From SAR324 cluster bacterium (GTDB lineage Bacteria > SAR324 > NAC60-12), in contig JADGAV010000018.1 in NCBI GenBank assembly GCA_015231825.1, positions 27,406 to 91,405 on the forward strand: DNA of 64,000 nucleotides, given 5' to 3'. A model generated the notes under the pieces. It saw only the letters and a program-made list of their open reading frames with translations. It was not told the origin of the DNA and ran no database searches. Made by a program: the position numbers and the translations under genes. Below are positions 16,687 to 25,451 of this stretch, piece by piece (position 1 is the first letter of the stretch; every line of letters starts with the position of its first letter).

Positions 16687-18282
16687 ATGAAATTTGGTTT
16701 CATCATTGATAACCGAAAATGTATCGGCTGTCATGCTTGTACGGTTGCTTGTAAGTCGGAGCATGATGTTCCTATCGGAGTCAATCGGACTTGGGTCAAA
16801 TATGTTGAGAAAGGAGAATATCCCAATACCCGCCGCCTCTTTTCAGTCATGCGCTGCAACCACTGCGAGGATGCCCCCTGCGTTACGATTTGTCCCGTTA
16901 CGGCACTGCATACGAGAGAAGACGGTATTGTCGATTTTGATAACCGCCGCTGCATCGGTTGCAAATCCTGCATGCAGGCATGTCCCTATGATGCACTTTA
17001 CATCGATCCCAGCAATCATACCGCTGCAAAATGTAACTACTGCGCTCATCGAATCGATATTGGTCTGGAACCCGCCTGTGTCAATGTTTGCCCGGAGCAT
17101 GCAATTGTTTCTGGAGACATGGATGATTCTCAGTCAGAAATTGCTCAGCTTCTGGCACGTGAACAAGTCACGTCTCGAAAAGTGGAAAAAGGAACTGTTC
17201 CCAAGCTGTTTTATATCGAAGGAGATGAAAGTTCACTTCGCCCCTCCGCCACGGAACAATCGGAAAGTTATTTGTGGAGTTCCCAGTCTCGCGGAGTAGG
17301 GCACTATGCTCAATATGCAGAGTCTCGAAAAGCGGCGGCGGATCCGATGCAAATGCTGGAACAGCTGGCCGGCGGCACTTCCAAAAAAATAACTGGACCG
17401 AACAAATCGAAGCCTGCGGATGCAAGGCGCGTTTATGATGCTCCCAGCAAAGGTGTTTTGTGGGGATGGGAAGTGGTTGCCTATACATGGACCAAAGCGA
17501 TTGCTGCCGGTTCCTTCCTGATGATTTTCCTGGCATCCCTGTTTGAAAGCACTGTTTTGCCGAATTCGCTTCAATGGCTCGCAGTGATTTTCTCCCTGGT
17601 TTTTCTTGCACTGACAGGCGCTTTTCTCATTAAGGACCTTGATAAACCATCACGATTTGCCTATGTCCTTCTGCGTCCGCAGTGGAATTCCTGGCTGGTT
17701 AGAGGGGGATACGCCATCACGGTCTACGGGGCTTTACTCACGCTGTGGGGGGTTGCAAAGTATCTTGAGTGGGGGTGGATGGAAACCCTGATGCTTTGGG
17801 TGGGAACTCTTTTTGCGATCATCACAGCAACTTATACCGCGTTTCTTTTTGCTCAGGCCAAAGGACGTGATTTTTGGCAAAGCCCAACCCTGTCGCTGCA
17901 CATGCTGGTCCATGCGATTATGGCCGGGGCCGCGGTTTTTGCTGTTTTGATTTTTCTGACAGGAAACGGAGCTCAGTGGAATCCATTTGTTCAATCTACT
18001 TTATTCATCAGCATCGCGCTCAACCTGATCGTGGTTTTCGCTGAAATCATCTCCAGCCATCCGACCGCTGATGCGAAAAAAACAGTGCAAATGATTGTTT
18101 CCGGACGCTATAAAAACCTTTTCTGGCAAGGATCATTGGTGCTGGGAAATTTGATTCCGCTGATTCTGATATGGACCGGATGGGGATTTTTAATGGCTCT
18201 GGGTGGAATTCTGCTGCTCGCCGGTCTTTACATCACCGAACACATCTGGGTCAACGCTCCTCAGCAAATTCAGCTGAGTTAA
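16687..18282 (+). CDS. fused four-cluster ferredoxin (PsrB/DmsB-like) and NrfD/PsrC-like membrane subunit
   Basis: 531 residues in two parts. Residues 1-150 hold sixteen cysteines in four groups (12/15/18/22, 57/60/65/69, 89/92/95/99, 116/119/131/135), the pattern of four [4Fe-4S] clusters. After a ~100-residue hydrophilic linker, ~residues 255-525 contain about eight hydrophobic helices of the NrfD/PsrC type, a quinone-reactive anchor. In most enzymes these are separate proteins, so this is a fusion. It should pass electrons between the molybdopterin subunit encoded next and the quinone pool. RBS: GGAGAGGAA upstream. Confidence 0.9.
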   Translation: MKFGFIIDNRKCIGCHACTVACKSEHDVPIGVNRTWVKYVEKGEYPNTRRLFSVMRCNHCEDAPCVTICPVTALHTREDGIVDFDNRRCIGCKSCMQACPYDALYIDPSNHTAAKCNYCAHRIDIGLEPACVNVCPEHAIVSGDMDDSQSEIAQLLAREQVTSRKVEKGTVPKLFYIEGDESSLRPSATEQSESYLWSSQSRGVGHYAQYAESRKAAADPMQMLEQLAGGTSKKITGPNKSKPADARRVYDAPSKGVLWGWEVVAYTWTKAIAAGSFLMIFLASLFESTVLPNSLQWLAVIFSLVFLALTGAFLIKDLDKPSRFAYVLLRPQWNSWLVRGGYAITVYGALLTLWGVAKYLEWGWMETLMLWVGTLFAIITATYTAFLFAQAKGRDFWQSPTLSLHMLVHAIMAGAAVFAVLIFLTGNGAQWNPFVQSTLFISIALNLIVVFAEIISSHPTADAKKTVQMIVSGRYKNLFWQGSLVLGNLIPLILIWTGWGFLMALGGILLLAGLYITEHIWVNAPQQIQLS

Positions 18283-18565
18283 AAAGTTGAGCCGGAGCAG
18301 TTCCGATTTATGGTTTTAAATATTCAGATCGAAGCAACGAAAACGTCAGATGGACCTTGAAAAAGATGGAATAAAGATTTTTAAATTACCGAAGTAATAT
18401 TCCTTACTCATAATTTTGGAAGAGCGAAATATTTTCTGAACGGGCGTTCCAATCGCAGTCAAATCCCATAGTGGCGGGACGGTCAGTTAGTATTTGTTTT
18501 CGAAAAAAACTAGACCCTGCATGGCATCTCAAACCGGAACAAAACAATCCAATCATAGATGAATT

Positions 18566-21436
18566 ATGACGACAAAATCTGCACCAACACTTGTTGAAAA
18601 AATTGCTGAAAAGCTGCATCTCATTCCCAATCTGCACGAGGATGCAGCATCGGAATTGCCCAGGATGGCAGAACCGGGAGATTTGAGCAAATATCCCCCC
18701 CCCGATCGATGGGATGACTGGACGGAATATGAAGCAAAAAACTGGCCTCGACGGGAGAAGAAAAATTATCTGATTGTACCCACCAGTTGTTTCAACTGCG
18801 AATCAGGTTGCGGTCTGTTGAGTTACGTGGATAAAGACACGATGGAAGTGCGGAAGTTTGAAGGGAACCCATACCATCCCGGCAGCCGGGGAAGAAACTG
18901 CGCCAAAGGTCCGGCAACGATCAATCAGATTACGGATCCGGACCGCATTCTTTATCCATTGAAACGGGTTGGAAAGCGAGGAGAAGGTAAATGGGAACGC
19001 GTTTCCTGGGATAGCGTTTTGGACGATATTTCCGCCAGAATTCGCAAGGCAATTCAGGAAAAACGAAACAACGAAATTTCCTATCATGTTGGACGTCCCG
19101 GCCATGAAGGATATACCAACCGCGTGCTTCAAGCCTGGGGAATTGATGGTCATAACAGTCACACCAATATCTGTTCGGCAGGCGCACGTTTCGGGTATGC
19201 GATCTGGCATGGCTACGATCGGCCATCACCGGATCATGCAAACGCGAAGTTTATTCTTTTGATCAGTGCTCATTTGGAATCAGGGCATTATTTCAATCCT
19301 CATGCCCAACGTATCATCGAAGGAATGATGAGCGGTGCTAAAATGGCGGTGATGGATCCTCGCTTATCCAACACAGCGAGCATGGCGGATTATTGGATGC
19401 CAACCTATCCAGGCAGTGAGGCGGCTGTTTTGCTGGCGATGGCAAAAGTGATCATTGACGAAGGAACCTACAATGAAGCCTTTCTAAAAAACTGGGTCAA
19501 CTGGCAGGAATATTTAAAAAACGATCATCCAAATTTGGATCCCACTTTCGAAAATTTTATTGCTGCCCTCAAGATTGCTTATCAAGAATACACGCCGGAA
19601 TTTGCCGAAAAAGAAAGTGGGGTGTCCGCTGAAACCATTGTGGAAATTGCCAGAAAAATTGGAGAAGCCGGAACCCGATTTGCAGCCCATAACTGGCGCA
19701 GTGCAGGAAGCGGAAATCTCGGTGGATGGGCCGTTGCACGATGTCTCCATTTTTTAAACGTTTTGACTGGTAGTGTTGGAACTGTCGGCGGAACCTCGCC
19801 GAGTGGGTGGAATAAATTTCATCCAAAAATGTTTGACAATCCGCCGGCACAGAAATTTTGGAATGAACTGCATCTGCCCAATGAATATCCCCTTTCCCAT
19901 TTTGAGATGAGTTTTCTGCTGCCTCATTTTCTCAAGGAAGGGCGCGGAAAACTGGATGTCTATTTTACTCGCGTTTTCAACCCGGTCTGGACCTATCCTG
20001 ACGGTTTCAGCTGGATCGAGGCACTTTCGGATGAAAATATGATTGGAATGCACATCGCGATGACTCCCACCTGGAATCAAACGGCTTACTATGCAGATTA
20101 TGTCCTGCCGATGGGACATGCCGGTGAACGTCACGATTTGGTCAGTTACGAAACACATTCGGGGATGTGGATGGCTTTCCGGCAGCCTGTGCTTCGTGAA
20201 GCTCGCAGAAGAATGGGGAAACCGGTTGAATTCACCTATGAAGCCAATCCGGGAGAAGTTTGGGAAGAAGATGAATTCTGGCAGGAACTTTCCTGGCGAA
20301 TCGATCCGGATGGTTCCATGGGGATCAAAGAACATTTCATTTCTCCCTATCGACCCAATGAGAAAATAAATATTGATGAATACTATCAGTACATTTTCGA
20401 ACATACTCCTAAGTTACCCGAAAAGGCCGCGGAAGAAGGACTCTCTCCTCTGGATTACATGCGTAAGTACGGGGCCTTCGAAGTAGAGAAAACCTCCTAC
20501 AGCAAACATCTGAAAAACCTGTCCGAGGACGAAATGGCCGGAGCAACGGTGGAAGAAGAAACGGGTTCAATTGTAAAAAACGGGAAAGTGATTGGAGTTT
20601 TGGACGAAGGTCAATCCTGTACCGGTTTTCCCACTCCTTCCCGCAAACAGGAGTTTTATTCACAGACGATGGTCGATTGGGGATGGCCGGAATACAAGAT
20701 TCCCACTTACATAAAAAGTCATATTCATGAAGAAGAAATGGACCGGTCTAAAGGGGACTTCCCGCTGGTTCCGACTTTTCGTCTTCCTACCCTGATCCAT
20801 TCACGTTCCGGAAACGCAAAATGGCTGGCAGAAATTTCCAACCGCAATCCTCTGTGGATGCACACCTCGGATGCTGCCTCGCTTGGTTTGGAAACCAATG
20901 ATCTGGTACGCGTCAATACAGATATTGGATATTTTGTCGTTAAATTATGGGTCACCGAAGGGATGAAACCTGGAGTGGTGGTTTGTTCTCACCACCTGGG
21001 CAGCTGGCGCAGACCTCAGGATACTGGAAATCGGTGGGCCAGCAACAGCGTCTCTATAGAATCTCCTGAAAAAGGCAAATGGAAAATGAACGTGCTGGAA
21101 GGGGTGCGCCCGTTTGAAAGCGACGATCCGGATTCTTCCCGCATCTTCTGGAATGATGGTGGTGTTCATCAGAATATTACTTTTCCGGTTCATCCTGATC
21201 CTGTCAGCGGAATGCATTGCTGGCATCAAAAGGTGAGGCTCGAAAAAGCCCATACGGGTGACAAATATGGAGACGTGTTTGTTGATACCGAGAAATCCTT
21301 CCAAATCTATCGGGAATGGCTCAAACTGGCCCGCCCGGCTCCTGGTCCCAATGGCCTTCGCCGACCACTCTGGATGGGACGCCCCCTCCGACCTGTTGAA
21401 GAATTGTTCTACCTCGACAAAAAAGAAGAAAAATAG
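18566..21436 (+). CDS. molybdopterin oxidoreductase catalytic subunit (DMSO reductase superfamily)
   Basis: 956 residues. A [4Fe-4S] motif Cys75-x2-Cys78-x3-Cys82-x29-Cys112 precedes the MGD-binding domains. Cys203 in NICSAGARFGY is the likely Mo ligand, as in polysulfide, thiosulfate or formate-type enzymes rather than Ser-type DMSO reductases. The C-terminal domain (from ~750) is the cap that closes on the cofactor. No Tat signal is visible, so the active site probably faces the cytoplasm, as in SoeABC sulfite dehydrogenase. Together with the preceding fusion gene, and with tusA and rrf2 genes downstream, oxidation of a reduced sulfur compound is likely but unproven. Stop overlaps no neighbour. 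Two terminator-like palindromes follow. Confidence 0.88.
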   Translation: MTTKSAPTLVEKIAEKLHLIPNLHEDAASELPRMAEPGDLSKYPPPDRWDDWTEYEAKNWPRREKKNYLIVPTSCFNCESGCGLLSYVDKDTMEVRKFEGNPYHPGSRGRNCAKGPATINQITDPDRILYPLKRVGKRGEGKWERVSWDSVLDDISARIRKAIQEKRNNEISYHVGRPGHEGYTNRVLQAWGIDGHNSHTNICSAGARFGYAIWHGYDRPSPDHANAKFILLISAHLESGHYFNPHAQRIIEGMMSGAKMAVMDPRLSNTASMADYWMPTYPGSEAAVLLAMAKVIIDEGTYNEAFLKNWVNWQEYLKNDHPNLDPTFENFIAALKIAYQEYTPEFAEKESGVSAETIVEIARKIGEAGTRFAAHNWRSAGSGNLGGWAVARCLHFLNVLTGSVGTVGGTSPSGWNKFHPKMFDNPPAQKFWNELHLPNEYPLSHFEMSFLLPHFLKEGRGKLDVYFTRVFNPVWTYPDGFSWIEALSDENMIGMHIAMTPTWNQTAYYADYVLPMGHAGERHDLVSYETHSGMWMAFRQPVLREARRRMGKPVEFTYEANPGEVWEEDEFWQELSWRIDPDGSMGIKEHFISPYRPNEKINIDEYYQYIFEHTPKLPEKAAEEGLSPLDYMRKYGAFEVEKTSYSKHLKNLSEDEMAGATVEEETGSIVKNGKVIGVLDEGQSCTGFPTPSRKQEFYSQTMVDWGWPEYKIPTYIKSHIHEEEMDRSKGDFPLVPTFRLPTLIHSRSGNAKWLAEISNRNPLWMHTSDAASLGLETNDLVRVNTDIGYFVVKLWVTEGMKPGVVVCSHHLGSWRRPQDTGNRWASNSVSIESPEKGKWKMNVLEGVRPFESDDPDSSRIFWNDGGVHQNITFPVHPDPVSGMHCWHQKVRLEKAHTGDKYGDVFVDTEKSFQIYREWLKLARPAPGPNGLRRPLWMGRPLRPVEELFYLDKKEEK

Positions 21437-21451
21437 TTGGAATCTCATCTA

Positions 21452-21473
21452 AAAAGGGGGCAGTCCCCCTTTT
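21452..21473. repeat. REP-like palindrome / terminator, copy 2
   Basis: AAAAGGGGG-CAGT-CCCCCTTTT, a perfect 9-bp stem with a 4-nt loop, 16 nt after the molybdoenzyme stop. Shares the GGGG..CAGTCCCC core with the waaF-end palindrome. Confidence 0.7.
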
Positions 21474-21478
21474 ATATA

Positions 21479-21503
21479 ATTAAAGGGGACAGACCCCTTT
21501 AAT
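21479..21503. repeat. REP-like palindrome / terminator, copy 3
   Basis: ATTAAAGGGG-ACAGA-CCCCTTTAAT, a perfect 10-bp stem with a 5-nt loop, immediately after copy 2. Tandem copies of the same element family. Confidence 0.7.
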
Positions 21504-21601
21504 CACATAAGGACACAAATATAATATACTAAAATAGTATGAAATATATAATTTATAAAACATTGATATTATTGTTTATATTAATTTTATTAAAATAAGA
21601 C

Positions 21602-21629
21602 TTGACTGATAATGACCATATATCATATT
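21602..21629 (+). promoter_or_regulatory. candidate promoter of the rrf2 gene with internal dyad
   Basis: TTGACT (21602-21607) and CATATT (21624-21629) with a 16-bp spacer in AT-rich DNA, ~28 bp before the Rrf2 start. TGATA...TATCA forms a short dyad within it and could be an autoregulatory operator. By-eye match only. Confidence 0.4.
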
Positions 21630-21656
21630 AATTCAATCAGGTAAAGGAGTTCACGG

Positions 21657-22112
21657 ATGAAACGTTCGACTCGATGCGATTATTCATTAAGGGCGGTTTT
21701 GGAACTTTCCTTTCATTATGAGAAGAAACTGGTTCGTGTTTCAGATCTTTCCGATGCTCAAGACATTCCGCTAAAATTTCTGGAGCAAATTATGCTGCAA
21801 TTGAAAAAATCGGGTTATGTTCGGAGTAAAAAGGGACCCAATGGTGGTTATTCGCTGACGAAAGCCCCGGGCGATATTTTTTTGGGAGAAATCATCCGTC
21901 TGGTTGATGATCGTTTGTTTGCCCCAGTTCTTTCGGAACCTATGAACCGTTTAACAACGCTGGATGCCGCGCGGGACAATTTTTTTGGAGTGTGGGCTGA
22001 GGTCGAAGATGCGATGGCCTCTGTGTTAGACTCAATCAGTCTTGCTGATATTCAAAAGAGACAAGCGGAAGTCTTGTCGAAAAAAAAACTGAACATGGTT
22101 TATCACATATAG
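21657..22112 (+). CDS. Rrf2-family transcriptional regulator lacking the FeS cysteines
   Basis: 151 residues. The winged helix is clear: CDYSLRAVLELS, VSDLSDAQDIPLKFLEQIMLQLKKSGYVRSKKGPNGGY is the classical Rrf2 recognition-helix plus wing region. The Cys-x5-Cys-x2-Cys cluster site of IscR/NsrR/RirA is absent, and the only Cys is residue 8. So it is unlikely to sense via [2Fe-2S] and resembles CymR-type apo-regulators of sulfur metabolism. AAGGAG sits 8 nt before ATG. It is followed by the tusA-like gene and probably controls the local sulfur genes. Confidence 0.85.
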   Translation: MKRSTRCDYSLRAVLELSFHYEKKLVRVSDLSDAQDIPLKFLEQIMLQLKKSGYVRSKKGPNGGYSLTKAPGDIFLGEIIRLVDDRLFAPVLSEPMNRLTTLDAARDNFFGVWAEVEDAMASVLDSISLADIQKRQAEVLSKKKLNMVYHI

Positions 22113-22239
22113 TGAGCCCAATCCTTTGTGAAGTCCGGCATTGAATCGAATTCCTTTGAATTAGCAGTTTCGAGAAAAGTTTGGTGATCAGTTCGCTGAA
22201 AATTTTCTTTGGAGAAAAATTTTGATTGGAGAAATGACA

Positions 22240-22479
22240 ATGAAAGAAGAAATAGGATTTGATGATTATTTGGATTGCCGAAACCTCACCTGCCCGATGC
22301 CTGTATTGAAAACCCGCAATGCCATTTCAAAACTCTCATCAGGTCAGGTTTTGAAAATGGCGGCGACAGATCCCGGATTCATTGCAGACATTGACTACTG
22401 GAGTGCTCGCACGGGTAATTCTCTGTTGAAATCAGAACTTGATGGCAGCGCTCATATCTTTTTTATTCAGAAAAACTGA
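22240..22479 (+). CDS. tusA: TusA-like sulfur carrier
   Basis: 79 residues from ATG 22240 (GGAG 8 nt upstream, and Met6/TTG starts rejected). The CRNLTCPMPVLKTR motif contains the essential Cys of the TusA/SirA CPxP fold. The rest (VLKMAATDPGFIADIDYW) is the usual helix-strand pattern. TusA family members carry persulfide for tRNA thiolation or, in sulfur oxidisers, deliver sulfur in the Dsr/Hdr pathways. Location after an Rrf2 gene and the molybdoenzyme supports the latter but does not prove it. Confidence 0.85.
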   Translation: MKEEIGFDDYLDCRNLTCPMPVLKTRNAISKLSSGQVLKMAATDPGFIADIDYWSARTGNSLLKSELDGSAHIFFIQKN

Positions 22480-22848
22480 GCATTTTTTATTCAGAAACAG
22501 GCTCCCTTTTTTTCAATCTTTTCTTGAAGAGAGCCTTTCCTTCCTCAATGCATTTCCCTGAATGCTCTCTGTCTAAGAATAATACCTCTTCTGGTAGAAA
22601 CGCTTTTTTTGCCATCTCATTCAATTCAAAGTTGATTTTTTTTCTGGATTTGTTGCATAGTGCGTTTGATTGATGTGCACTGACTCAAAGAACGACGATC
22701 CTGGGTCCAGTGCAACACACCCGTCCCCCGATCCACCGATAAATCTTTGCTAAAAATCACGCGGAATGAATTCTTTTCCAGGATACTTATGATTTTTCCG
22801 CATGTCAAAGTTAGGATGGCCTTATCATTCAAATTGTAGGAGAACCGC
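22480..22848. other. 369-bp gap with two weak minus-strand ORFs
   Basis: Two short minus-strand open frames lie in this gap, 22626-22850 and 22487-22615. They are in different frames and may be remnants of one gene. Listed separately. No hairpin with a T-run was seen. Confidence 0.4.
22487..22615 (-). CDS. small ORF of 42 codons (doubtful)
   Basis: ATG at 22615, product charged and mainly helical-looking (PEEVLFLDREHSGKCIEEGK then KKRLKKREPVSE). No ribosome site beyond a loose GAATGAG. No family recognised. Reported because its composition looks protein-like. Confidence 0.22.
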   Translation of the reverse strand: MAKKAFLPEEVLFLDREHSGKCIEEGKALFKKRLKKREPVSE

Positions 22849-22850
22849 AT
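22626..22850 (-). CDS. small ORF of 74 codons (doubtful)
   Basis: ATG overlaps the start codon of the divergent acyl-CoA synthetase gene by 2 bp, without a ribosome site. The product has no recognised motif. May be chance or an out-of-frame piece of a decayed gene with the 42-codon ORF next to it. Confidence 0.2.
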   Translation of the reverse strand: MRFSYNLNDKAILTLTCGKIISILEKNSFRVIFSKDLSVDRGTGVLHWTQDRRSLSQCTSIKRTMQQIQKKNQL

Positions 22851-24411
22851 GTTGAATTTATCTTCAATTTTGGAAAATAGTGCACGGGATTATCCTGAAA
22901 AAACGGCGCTGGTTTTTATGGGAAAACGCATGTCCTATGCCCAAGTCAATGCGATGTCAAATCAGGTCGCCCAGGGACTGAAAGCCGCCGGTATCGTCAA
23001 AGGAGACCGCGTGGCCCTTTCTTGTCCGAATGTCCCCTATTTTCCAATCGTTTATTTCGCGATTTTAAAAGCCGGAGCCGTAGTGGTTCCTTTGAATGTC
23101 CTGCTCAAAGCCCGTGAAATCAAATACCATTTAGAAGATTCACAAGCGAAGGCATATTTTTGTTTCGAGGGGACAGCAGAACTGCCAATGGGAAAGGAAG
23201 GATACTCCGGATATGAAGAGTCGAACTGCTGTAAAAACTTTTGGATGATAATGGCAGACCCTTCGGCGCTTTCGACGATGGAGCATGTGGAGACGTTGGG
23301 GACAATGATGGGAAAGCAATCCCCTCATTTAACGGGTTCGGCAAGCAGTGCCGAAGATACTGCAGTAATTCTCTACACATCGGGAACCACGGGCCAGGCC
23401 AAGGGAGCCGAATTGTCTCATATGAACATCATGATGAACACGATTCTCATTGGAGAATTATTTGATGCCCGACACGAGGACATCCAACTGACTGTGCTCC
23501 CGCTCTTTCATACCTTTGGCCAGACAGTTCAGCTGCTGGCTGGATTTTATCGGGGAAATACGATTGTGCTGATTCCCCGATTTGATCCCGAAACTGTGTT
23601 GACTGCCTTTGAGCAGGAAAACGTGACGGTTTTTTGTGGTGTTCCAACCATGTACTGGGGCTTGCTCAATTTTCCGGATGCAGAAAAAAAATTTGATTTG
23701 AAAAAAATCGCTTCGACGCTGCGTTTGTGCGGGTCCGGCGGGGCACCTATTCCGGTGGAAATTCTTAGAGGTTTTGAAGAACGGTTTAAAGTTTCTATCC
23801 TGGAAGGGTACGGCTTGTCTGAAACTTCTCCTGTTGCAACTTTCAATCGGGCTGACCGTGAAAGGAAAGTGGGCTCAGTGGGACAAGCAATTTGGGGAGT
23901 GGAAGTCAAAATCGTTGACAAAGACGAGAAAACGATGCCGATCGATGAAATTGGAGAGGTTGTAATTCGTGGACACAACGTCATGAAGGGGTACATCGGG
24001 CGCCCTGATGCGACTGCAGAAGCGATTCGAGACAGCTGGTTTCACACGGGAGATATGGGGAAAATGGATAAAGAGGGCTATCTGTACATTGTGGACCGTG
24101 TCAAAGATATGATTCTGCGCGGGGGCTTCAATGTCTACCCACGAGAAATTGAGGAGGTGCTGGCAAGCCATCCCGCCATTTCAATTGCTGCAGTGATTGG
24201 GGTCCCGGATGAGTCGCATGGAGAAGAAATCAAGGCTTTTGTGATTTTGAAAGAAGGCGCGCAGGCAACTTCGGAAGAAATCGTAGAGTGGTCAAAGAAA
24301 AATATGGCCGGATACAAATACCCACGGTCGGTCGAAATCCACCAAAGCTTGCCCATGACTGCCACCGGGAAAATTCTGAAACGCGAACTGAAGGCGGCTA
24401 TTGGTTTGTGA
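22849..24411 (+). CDS. acyl-CoA synthetase (AMP-forming, class I)
   Basis: 520 residues, a full class I adenylate-forming enzyme. The phosphate-binding loop is YTSGTTGQAKGAELSH. Conserved A4-A5 motifs are EGYGLSETSP and the hinge DRVKDMILRGGFNVYP. The catalytic Lys lies in TGKILKREL at the C-terminus. It activates a carboxylic acid, probably a medium- or long-chain fatty acid, to acyl-CoA through acyl-AMP. It lacks a signal peptide. AGGAG is 7 nt before ATG. No beta-oxidation genes adjoin, so chain length is undetermined. Confidence 0.9.
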   Translation: MLNLSSILENSARDYPEKTALVFMGKRMSYAQVNAMSNQVAQGLKAAGIVKGDRVALSCPNVPYFPIVYFAILKAGAVVVPLNVLLKAREIKYHLEDSQAKAYFCFEGTAELPMGKEGYSGYEESNCCKNFWMIMADPSALSTMEHVETLGTMMGKQSPHLTGSASSAEDTAVILYTSGTTGQAKGAELSHMNIMMNTILIGELFDARHEDIQLTVLPLFHTFGQTVQLLAGFYRGNTIVLIPRFDPETVLTAFEQENVTVFCGVPTMYWGLLNFPDAEKKFDLKKIASTLRLCGSGGAPIPVEILRGFEERFKVSILEGYGLSETSPVATFNRADRERKVGSVGQAIWGVEVKIVDKDEKTMPIDEIGEVVIRGHNVMKGYIGRPDATAEAIRDSWFHTGDMGKMDKEGYLYIVDRVKDMILRGGFNVYPREIEEVLASHPAISIAAVIGVPDESHGEEIKAFVILKEGAQATSEEIVEWSKKNMAGYKYPRSVEIHQSLPMTATGKILKRELKAAIGL

Positions 24412-24472
24412 TTGACGTGGCGCGAGGGCAAATAATATTATTGACGCTGAAAAGAATAATTACTCAGGGGGC

Positions 24473-25300
24473 TTATAGAAGCAGAGGTTCAACCTCAATT
24501 TGAGAACCATGCAATTGAATGCGATGGTAGGAAGAGAGTTGTCCAGGGCGCAGCGTCTCTGTTGTCGATGCGGAATTGATGAGGTGCAAGGGTTCAGTTT
24601 CCCTGCTCATTTGATGCGACCAGTTGCGGTGAATATGGCCATGCAGATAAACTGCAATGCGCGGTTGATGTTTGATCCAATGCAAGACATGAGCTAAATT
24701 GTAGAGTTCATGGTGCGGTTTGACTTGTTGCCCAGGAGGAAACCACAGAGGATAGTGGTTGACGAGGAGAAATCGTATGTGAGGGGCTTGTGCCCTGATA
24801 TAAGCTTCTGTAGACAGCAAGGTTGCCCGACTGACAGTGCCTCCGGCTGTGATCCAATCGTTCGGATGCGTGCTGTCCCAGCCAATCAAATGCCAGTCTT
24901 CCGTCAAGCGCTGAGTCTTAATTCCTGTTTTTACAAAGTATCTGGCAAAATATTTATTGAAAAGATCAGGCTGACAAGCCGCGCGAATATAGCGGTCGTG
25001 GTTTCCCGGAATCACGGTCACTTTGTCAGGATATTTCAACAAGGGTTGAAGCAATTGACGTGCTTTTCGAAACTCCTGTTCCAATGAAAGGCTGGTGATA
25101 TCGCCGCTGATTACCAGATGATCCCAGTTCGTATTTTGTAATTCGGAAACCAGTTTGTTGAAACGTTGATCAGGATACTGCTGTCGCCGGCTGAGGAGCA
25201 GATTTAATGATCCCAATGCCTGTTTTGAGGCGTATTTTGGTAGGCTTCGAGGAAAGGCGTGGAAATGAAGATCGGAAATATGAATGATGGTAAAAGGCAT
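24473..25300 (-). CDS. calcineurin-like metallophosphoesterase
   Basis: About 275 residues from ATG 25300, one of two possible starts (the other is 25351). Motifs in family order are HISDLHFH (metal ligands), VISGDITS, PGNHDRYI, VNHYP and HGHIHRN. It hydrolyses phosphomonoesters or diesters, possibly cyclic nucleotides, since the order resembles 3',5'-cAMP phosphodiesterases of this superfamily. No transmembrane segment or signal peptide. It lies between the acyl-CoA synthetase and the SH3 gene, on the same strand as the latter, but is not clearly co-transcribed. Confidence 0.86.
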   Translation of the reverse strand: MPFTIIHISDLHFHAFPRSLPKYASKQALGSLNLLLSRRQQYPDQRFNKLVSELQNTNWDHLVISGDITSLSLEQEFRKARQLLQPLLKYPDKVTVIPGNHDRYIRAACQPDLFNKYFARYFVKTGIKTQRLTEDWHLIGWDSTHPNDWITAGGTVSRATLLSTEAYIRAQAPHIRFLLVNHYPLWFPPGQQVKPHHELYNLAHVLHWIKHQPRIAVYLHGHIHRNWSHQMSRETEPLHLINSASTTETLRPGQLSSYHRIQLHGSQIEVEPLLL

Positions 25301-25451
25301 AGAAGAGAACAGAGTCGGATGCTTCAGGCTCTTTGGAGCAAACATCGCCAATCGGCAAAACTAAAAAAAATGAGGATCAAAAATATTCCCTCTGTGATAC
25401 CCGGATGCTGGAGACGAGCGTAAGCCGATTGTTGAAGTTCTCCGGCATTTC

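Noticed and set aside
16687..21436. Naming the molybdoenzyme SoeABC outright
   Set aside because: Sulfite dehydrogenase fits the missing Tat signal and context, but other substrates of the superfamily cannot be excluded by sequence reading, and the B/C fusion is atypical.
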